This document shows, piece by piece, positions 61,411-64,000 of a DNA stretch of 64,000 bases (position 1 is its first letter; each line of letters begins with the position of its first letter). A program made the position numbers and the translations under genes. Origin of the DNA: Gemmatimonadota bacterium (GTDB lineage: Bacteria > Gemmatimonadota > Gemmatimonadetes > Gemmatimonadales > Gemmatimonadaceae); contig DAHUXM010000013.1 in NCBI GenBank assembly GCA_027307165.1, positions 29,487 to 93,486 on the forward strand. The letters are read 5' to 3'. The notes under the pieces are model-generated. The model ran no database searches and was not told where the DNA came from. It worked only from the letters and a program-made list of their open reading frames with translations.

Positions 61411-61443
61411 AACGCTCCGGTTCTGCAAGTGAACCGGAGCGTT
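61411..61443 (-). terminator. Intrinsic terminator for the minus-strand PEP-CTERM gene
   Basis: AACGCTCCGGTTC and GAACCGGAGCGTT form a 13-bp perfect stem with a 7-base loop. On the minus strand it is followed by TTTTC. It lies 42 bases after the PEP-CTERM gene stop and also sits just after the convergent plus-strand gene. Confidence 0.8.
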
Positions 61444-61485
61444 GGGGTACTTCAGGTGTCCGGCGATGGACGCCGGAACGCGCAG

Positions 61486-62172
61486 CTACTTTCTGCGTCT
61501 CCGCACGACTGGAACGAGTCCGACGAGTCCGGTTCCGAGGAGTGCCATCGAGCTTGGCTCGGGAACGGTCGAGGTTGGATTGCAGGTGCTGGCGTTGGTC
61601 GGCGACCCGCTACCGGATAGCGGGGTTCCGTTGCTGCTGAACGCCGCCTTGCTGGATCCGCAAGCCTCGGTGAGACCACCGATATCGTGAACCGCAAACT
61701 GGAAGCCGTTCAGGAACTGGCTCGCGTCGGTCGAATTGGCGAAGGCGAGGAAGAAGCCCACCGACTGGCCGTCGTGCAGACCATTGGTCGGCGGCGGTGC
61801 GTTCGGTGTGAGGCCGAAGAAGTTGGTCGCTGTGAAGCCGACACCATTGAACGAATTCGGGTTGGTGCTGGCAACGCTGAAGTGTGAGGCGAGGGTACCC
61901 GTGGCGGTCACTGAAGGTGCGGTTCCGGTAAACGCGCCATTACCGACTCCGAACTCCTTGAACACGCTGTTCGGGTTGTTCGCCACCCCACCGTTGGAGG
62001 TGTTCGTCACGGTGAACAGCAAGGTCGATGTTCCCTGCCCGGTCACCGCCAGAGTCACGCAGGAGAAGAAATCCGATCCACCGCATGCGTTGGTGAACTG
62101 TGCGTTTGCAGTCGGTGCGGCGATCGTGGCGCCGATCGCGAGTAAGGCGGCTGCGTTCAACTGACGTATCAT
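61486..62172 (-). CDS. PEP-CTERM sorting-signal exported protein
   Basis: 228 residues from ATG 62172. N-terminal signal peptide (AALLAIGATIAAPTANAQ), a Ser/Thr/Asn/Gly-rich beta domain, and at the end 'VPEPSSMALLGTGLVGLVPVVRRRRK': the Pro-Glu-Pro motif, a hydrophobic segment and an Arg/Lys cluster. This is the signal for exosortase processing and surface or exopolysaccharide attachment. No exosortase gene is in the window. Cys pairs in 'NACGGSDFFSC' and in 'EACGSSK...NASTC' suggest disulfides. Confidence 0.92.
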   Translation of the reverse strand: MIRQLNAAALLAIGATIAAPTANAQFTNACGGSDFFSCVTLAVTGQGTSTLLFTVTNTSNGGVANNPNSVFKEFGVGNGAFTGTAPSVTATGTLASHFSVASTNPNSFNGVGFTATNFFGLTPNAPPPTNGLHDGQSVGFFLAFANSTDASQFLNGFQFAVHDIGGLTEACGSSKAAFSSNGTPLSGSGSPTNASTCNPTSTVPEPSSMALLGTGLVGLVPVVRRRRK

Positions 62173-62316
62173 GGGACGATGCCTCTGGTAGGATTTTGTA
62201 CGCAGCCGCTCATACGGCATCCCACATGCCACGGCCAGGCAATTTCCGACGCTGGTCGTAACCCCTTGGCAGGTTTGATCTTACGCAAATTCGTCAGCTG
62301 GGACTGGTCGTGCTGC

Positions 62317-62358
62317 GCCACACGACTGTGGCACGGTCGCCACTGACGTGTGGCGACC
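62317..62358. terminator. Two hairpins downstream of the DUF4142 gene
   Basis: GCCACA-CGAC-TGTGGC at 62317-62332 and GGTCGCCA-8-TGGCGACC at 62335-62358. They follow the minus-strand DUF4142 stop (62379) and could end its transcript. No T run is visible. The rest of 62173-62378 holds no gene I can support. Confidence 0.5.
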
Positions 62359-62378
62359 GCGCACTGCCTGTGGTGAGT

Positions 62379-62984
62379 TTATGCGCCGAGCTTTGTCTCG
62401 AGAGCCTTCGCCGCTGCCAGGTGAGCCTGGAAGTTCGGGGCGACCTTGACCTCGAGATCCTTCAACTCCGCGTTCTTGGTTGCGGGGAGCAGGGTGTTGG
62501 TCACGGCATCGATCACTGCCTGGTGATACCAGGCCTCGTGTGCGACGTAGGCCTTATCGAAAGCGGCGCCGCTGAGGCTGTTCAGCTTCGCCAGAGTTGC
62601 AACGTGGTCCTTGTACAGTGCGAAGTCCTTCCCAGGAGGTGTTGGCGTCACATGAAGCTTCGTGGCCAGGTCGCGGCCGAGCTTGCGAGCGGCGCTGTGG
62701 TCGCGCACCATCATGTCGGCGAAGGTCCGGACCTCGGCGTTGCTGCTCTTTTTGAGGGCCAGATTGCCGAGGTCGATGTCCCAGGTGTTGGCGGCGTCGA
62801 AGATGGCGACGATTGTGGGATCGTCGAGTGCTGCGGCGGCGTGCGCCGGCGTATGTGACTTGGCGAGACGTACTGCAGGTGCAGTGTGACGGGCCTGCGC
62901 GCTGGCTGGCGCTGGTACAAGGGCTGCTGCTGCGGTGGTGGCAAGGGCTGCTACGACTCCAGCAATTAGTCGGGGCTTCTTCAT
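62379..62984 (-). CDS. Exported DUF4142 (ferritin-like helical) protein
   Basis: 201 residues from ATG 62984. Signal peptide ends 'PAPASAQ'. The domain 'VAIFDAANTWDIDLGNLALKKSSNAEVRTFADMMVRDHSAARKLGRDLATKLHVTPTPPGKDFALYKDHVATLAKLNSLSGAAFDKAYVAHEAWYHQAVIDAV' is the DUF4142 four-helix pattern with conserved Asn, Met and His. Its function is not known; some are stress-induced outer-envelope proteins. It is divergent from the SufR-like gene, sharing a 189-bp gap. Confidence 0.9.
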   Translation of the reverse strand: MKKPRLIAGVVAALATTAAAALVPAPASAQARHTAPAVRLAKSHTPAHAAAALDDPTIVAIFDAANTWDIDLGNLALKKSSNAEVRTFADMMVRDHSAARKLGRDLATKLHVTPTPPGKDFALYKDHVATLAKLNSLSGAAFDKAYVAHEAWYHQAVIDAVTNTLLPATKNAELKDLEVKVAPNFQAHLAAAKALETKLGA

Positions 62985-63088
62985 TTCAGAACTCCGGGTA
63001 CGGTTGTGGTGGTGGTGGGGCTGGACGACGCCCACGGCCTGCAGTGTGGCAATGCCGTGATTGACATATGGCACGAGCGCAGGGATTT

Positions 63089-63106
63089 GTCAAGGAAATC
63101 ATTGAC
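63089..63106. promoter_or_regulatory. Inverted repeat GTCAA-N8-TTGAC upstream of the SufR-like gene
   Basis: The perfect 5-bp arms (63089-63093, 63102-63106) lie in the divergent gap between the DUF4142 and SufR-like genes. A possible plus-strand promoter is TTGCTT (63110-63115), 17 bases, TACTGT (63133-63138). The repeat could be the regulator's own operator. AGGAGG at 63164-63169 is the ribosome binding site. Confidence 0.45.
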
Positions 63107-63173
63107 TTATTGCTTATACGTATGTTTGTGGGTACTGTAGTGGAGAGGCCTGCACGTTCAGACAGGAGGATGC

Positions 63174-63803
63174 ATGCGCTGGTGGGAAAGGCATTTCGGG
63201 GATAGCACGCGTGGTCGGATCGTTGCGATCCTTCGGCGCGGGTGGCGCAGCGTCGACGAGATCGCGGCGACGCTTGGGCTTACCGACAACGCCGTCCGCG
63301 CCCACATCGCCACGCTCGAGCGTGACGGGGTGGTCGCAGCAGCCGGCTCCCGGCGTGACGGATCCGTTGGCAAGCCGGCGACGCTCTACGGCGTCGCGGA
63401 AGGGGCGGATACGCTCTTCTCGAGCGCATATGCACCGGCGCTGTCGGCGCTGATCGCTGAATTGGAGAGCAGGCATCCGGGCGAGGTCAGATCGATACTG
63501 CGAGGGGCGGGCTCAAGGCTCGGTCCCCGGGCGTCGGGCACGTTTGCGGAGCGGGTGGGTGACGCTGCAAGCCTATTGACGGAACTTGGTGCGGACGCGG
63601 ATGTGGTCGAGACGGCAGAAGGGTACGAGATCCACGGCAATGGCTGCGCTCTGTCGCAGGCGGTCTCGTCTCACCCGGACGCGTGCTGCATGGTGGAGCA
63701 GCTGCTCGCGGAAGTGACTGGGGGAAAAGTGTGCGAGCGGTGCGAGCGCGGACAGAATCCGCCACGATGCTCGTTCCTGATCAGCGAACAGCCTGCGGGC
63801 TGA
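63174..63803 (+). CDS. SufR-like winged-helix regulator with Cys-rich end
   Basis: 209 residues. Winged-helix domain at 10-75: 'STRGRIVAILRRGWRSVDEIAATLGLTDNAVRAHIATLERDGVVAAAGSRRDGSVGKPATLYGV'. The C-terminal part has Cys at 158, 171, 172, 187, 190 and 199 ('GNGCALSQAVSSHPDACC', 'KVCERCERGQNPPRCSF'), resembling the Fe-S-sensing end of SufR-type repressors. Whether it binds a cluster is unproven. A possible regulator of the suf genes about 45 kb away, or of the adjacent DUF4142 gene. AGGAGG lies 4 bases before the ATG. Confidence 0.78.
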   Translation: MRWWERHFGDSTRGRIVAILRRGWRSVDEIAATLGLTDNAVRAHIATLERDGVVAAAGSRRDGSVGKPATLYGVAEGADTLFSSAYAPALSALIAELESRHPGEVRSILRGAGSRLGPRASGTFAERVGDAASLLTELGADADVVETAEGYEIHGNGCALSQAVSSHPDACCMVEQLLAEVTGGKVCERCERGQNPPRCSFLISEQPAG

Positions 63804-63864
63804 GGTCGAGCCGGAGATCGACGCCGGAAGCGTGATGATAACGCGCGATCACGAGCGTTGGAGA

Positions 63865-64000
63865 TTGCGCTTCGCGCCTTGACTTTGCGCTTCGCGCCTT
63901 GACTTTGCGCTTCGCGCCTTGACTTTGCGCTTCGCGCCTTGACTTTGCGCTTCGCGCCTTGACTTTGCGCTTCGCGCCTTGACTTTGCGCTTCGCGCCTT
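63865..64000. repeat. Perfect 20-bp tandem repeat running off the window edge
   Basis: Unit GACTTTGCGCTTCGCGCCTT, identical in six full copies (63881-64000) with a partial 16-base unit before. Each unit has a small GCGC-TTC-GCGC hairpin. No gene is encoded through it. Confidence 0.92.

Noticed and set aside
63865..64000. Possible CRISPR array at the window edge
   Set aside because: Identical 20-bp units abut directly with no unique spacers.

Overview
The window is 64 kb of GC-rich bacterial chromosome, densely packed with genes on both strands, with no rRNA, tRNA or CRISPR locus that I can recognise. The gene mix points to Gemmatimonadota or a close relative. The evidence is an SPFH-free, Gram-negative envelope (lipoproteins, outer-membrane barrels, a TonB-plug protein, PEP-CTERM), a membrane-tethered BTAD/TPR regulator, DUF4097 proteins, ECF sigma modules, bacilliredoxin, many secreted metallopeptidases and basic histone-like proteins. 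This assignment is inference from gene content, not from a marker gene.

Layout. 0-5 kb: end of a secreted protein gene, a SWIB/H1-like protein, signal peptidase I, a bacilliredoxin and an ABC-2 exporter. 5.3-9.8 kb: a cupredoxin divergent from a Cyc2-like monoheme cytochrome-porin, a DUF2231-like membrane protein, and a molybdate/tungstate-type ABC importer without a binding protein. 9.8-20 kb: SufU and YciI, a TonB-plug protein, an outer-membrane barrel, and SufS divergent from SufB-SufC-SufD. 20-31 kb: lipoproteins, SDR, LytM peptidase, YhbY, 7Fe ferredoxin, nucleotide pyrophosphatase-like enzyme, methyltransferase-like membrane protein, DUF6496 basic protein, D-cysteine desulfhydrase-like enzyme, AI-2E transporter and RNase D. 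31-38 kb: a repeat-rich gap, an ECF sigma/anti-sigma/DUF4097 module, and a dienoyl-CoA isomerase/reductase pair. 38-46 kb: M1 peptidase, a double retropepsin-like lipoprotein, SufT, a serine hydrolase, and a second ECF module with a PDZ protein. 46-64 kb: TrxB-like reductase, NhaA-FabF, cytochrome c'-like lipoprotein, TipAS/MerR regulator divergent from a split-barrel/UbiA fusion, BTAD regulator, YeiH/LysR pair, M28 peptidase, PEP-CTERM protein, DUF4142 protein and a Cys-rich SufR-like regulator.

Connections. Iron-sulfur assembly is spread over four loci (SufU, SufSBCD, SufT, SufR-like). The two ECF modules are paralogous: sigma factors of equal length and similar sequence, each followed by a single-span anti-sigma-like protein, but with different output genes (DUF4097 pair versus double PDZ). 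The cupredoxin, Cyc2-like porin-cytochrome and DUF2231 protein form a candidate electron-transfer neighbourhood and are the best candidate here for an undescribed system.

Repeats are prominent. Four copies of a 104-bp REPIN-like element (two hairpins in inverted orientation) occur, one inside the suf operon between sufB and sufC, and a decayed relative supplies the first codons of yeiH. A second palindromic family (GGCGCGGATATATCCGCGCC core) has three copies. There are also tandem arrays of about 37, 42-43 and 20 bp. Start codons and residue positions were worked out by hand; family calls rest on motif recognition without database searches.
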